Part shown: positions 5,532 through 5,881 of the stretch, one piece after another
How positions within the stretch are numbered: the stretch's first letter is position 1
How the letters are laid out: each line of letters opens with the position of its first letter
Source: Opitutia bacterium UBA5964
GTDB lineage: Bacteria; Verrucomicrobiota; Verrucomicrobiia; Opitutales; Coraliomargaritaceae
DNA length: 5,881 bases
Direction: 5' to 3'
Assembly: GCA_002430605.1 (NCBI GenBank)
Contig: DJBY01000118.1
Span: 8,272 to 14,152, forward strand
Program-made: the position numbers and the translations under genes
Notes under the pieces: model-generated
What the model was told of the DNA's origin: nothing
The model's database searches: none
The model's input: only the letters and a program-made list of their open reading frames with translations

Positions 5532-5881
5532 ATGAAAATCCTACTCACTACCACGTCTTACCAAGATTGCCCCGGCGATCATCATGCACTTCTCGAAAGC
5601 ACTGGTGCAGAAATCGTTCGCGAGCGCGGCCCACTGAGTGAAGCGCAAATGCTCGAACTCGCGGGCGACTTCGATGCATTCCTTTGTGGCGATGACGAGA
5701 TCACACAAGCCGTGATCGACAAGTCGCTGCCGAAGCTCAAGGTCATCGCTAAATATGGCATCGGCGTCGACAAGATCGACGTCGCCTACGCGACTGAGAA
5801 TAAAATCCCGGTCAGCTTCTGCCCAGGCGTGAATCACAGCACAGTTTCCGAGCACGTCTTCATGCTCATCCTTGCGCTCAA
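5532..5881 (+). CDS. D-isomer-specific 2-hydroxyacid dehydrogenase (phosphoglycerate dehydrogenase-like), 3' end outside window
   Basis: The first 116 codons are visible, read from the ATG at 5532 and open to the window edge. The N-terminus MKILLTTTSY begins a substrate-binding domain of the D-2-hydroxyacid dehydrogenase family. LKVIAKYGIGVDKIDV (69-84) and IPVSFCPGVNHSTVSEHV (92-109) match the family motifs of the GxGxDxID region and the PGxN...AEH region just before the NAD-binding domain. The Rossmann GxGxxG and the catalytic Arg-Glu-His residues lie beyond the window. Relatives reduce 2-ketoacids or oxidise D-2-hydroxyacids with NAD(P). It starts 6 bp after the uxaC stop, so it is very probably in the uronate operon. 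A role on a 2-keto or 2-hydroxy sugar acid is possible but is inference; annotation as serine-pathway SerA from similarity alone would be unsafe. No Shine-Dalgarno sequence precedes the start. Confidence 0.85.
   Translation, partial: MKILLTTTSYQDCPGDHHALLESTGAEIVRERGPLSEAQMLELAGDFDAFLCGDDEITQAVIDKSLPKLKVIAKYGIGVDKIDVAYATENKIPVSFCPGVNHSTVSEHVFMLILAL

Noticed and set aside
5541..5855. Open frame of 104 codons on the minus strand near the right edge
   Set aside because: It is antisense to the dehydrogenase, whose family motifs are clear in the plus frame from 5532.

Overview
The window looks like part of a carbohydrate-use locus from a free-living, probably aquatic or marine, Gram-negative bacterium. 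It holds a secreted sulfatase, a sugar isomerase-type TIM barrel, an AraC-type regulator and D-glucuronate catabolism genes in moderately GC-rich DNA, with almost no Shine-Dalgarno sequences. I would place it in the Verrucomicrobiota (Opitutae-like) or a related PVC lineage. This placement is an inference from gene style and context; no marker gene is present.

Layout. (1) Positions 25-2349, plus strand: a sugar isomerase/epimerase-like TIM-barrel protein followed 15 bp later by an exported, iduronate-2-sulfatase-like sulfatase, probably one transcription unit. (2) Positions 2352-3164, minus strand: an AraC-family regulator that converges on the sulfatase with a 2-bp gap. (3) Positions 3165-3239: a short divergent intergenic region with a nested inverted repeat that could be an operator. 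(4) Positions 3240 to the window end, plus strand: an SDR oxidoreductase resembling SDR-type fructuronate reductase, then uxaC (glucuronate isomerase) after a repeat-rich 90-bp gap, then the start of a D-2-hydroxyacid dehydrogenase cut off by the window edge.

How the parts fit. UxaC turns D-glucuronate into D-fructuronate (or galacturonate into tagaturonate), and the SDR probably reduces fructuronate to D-mannonate. The next steps (mannonate dehydratase, KDG kinase, KDPG aldolase) are not in this window. The AraC protein probably controls the divergent uronate operon. The sulfatase would remove sulfate esters from an extracytoplasmic sugar. Together they suggest use of a sulfated, uronic-acid-containing polysaccharide such as an algal ulvan-like or other sulfated glucuronoglycan, although the substrate cannot be read from sequence alone.

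I see no RNA genes, CRISPR arrays, insertion sequences or clear intrinsic terminators, and I do not see a clearly undescribed system. The points most worth a second look are the lack of Shine-Dalgarno sequences across the genes, the short direct repeats just upstream of two starts, the inverted repeat in the divergent promoter region, and the dehydrogenase linked to the uronate genes.
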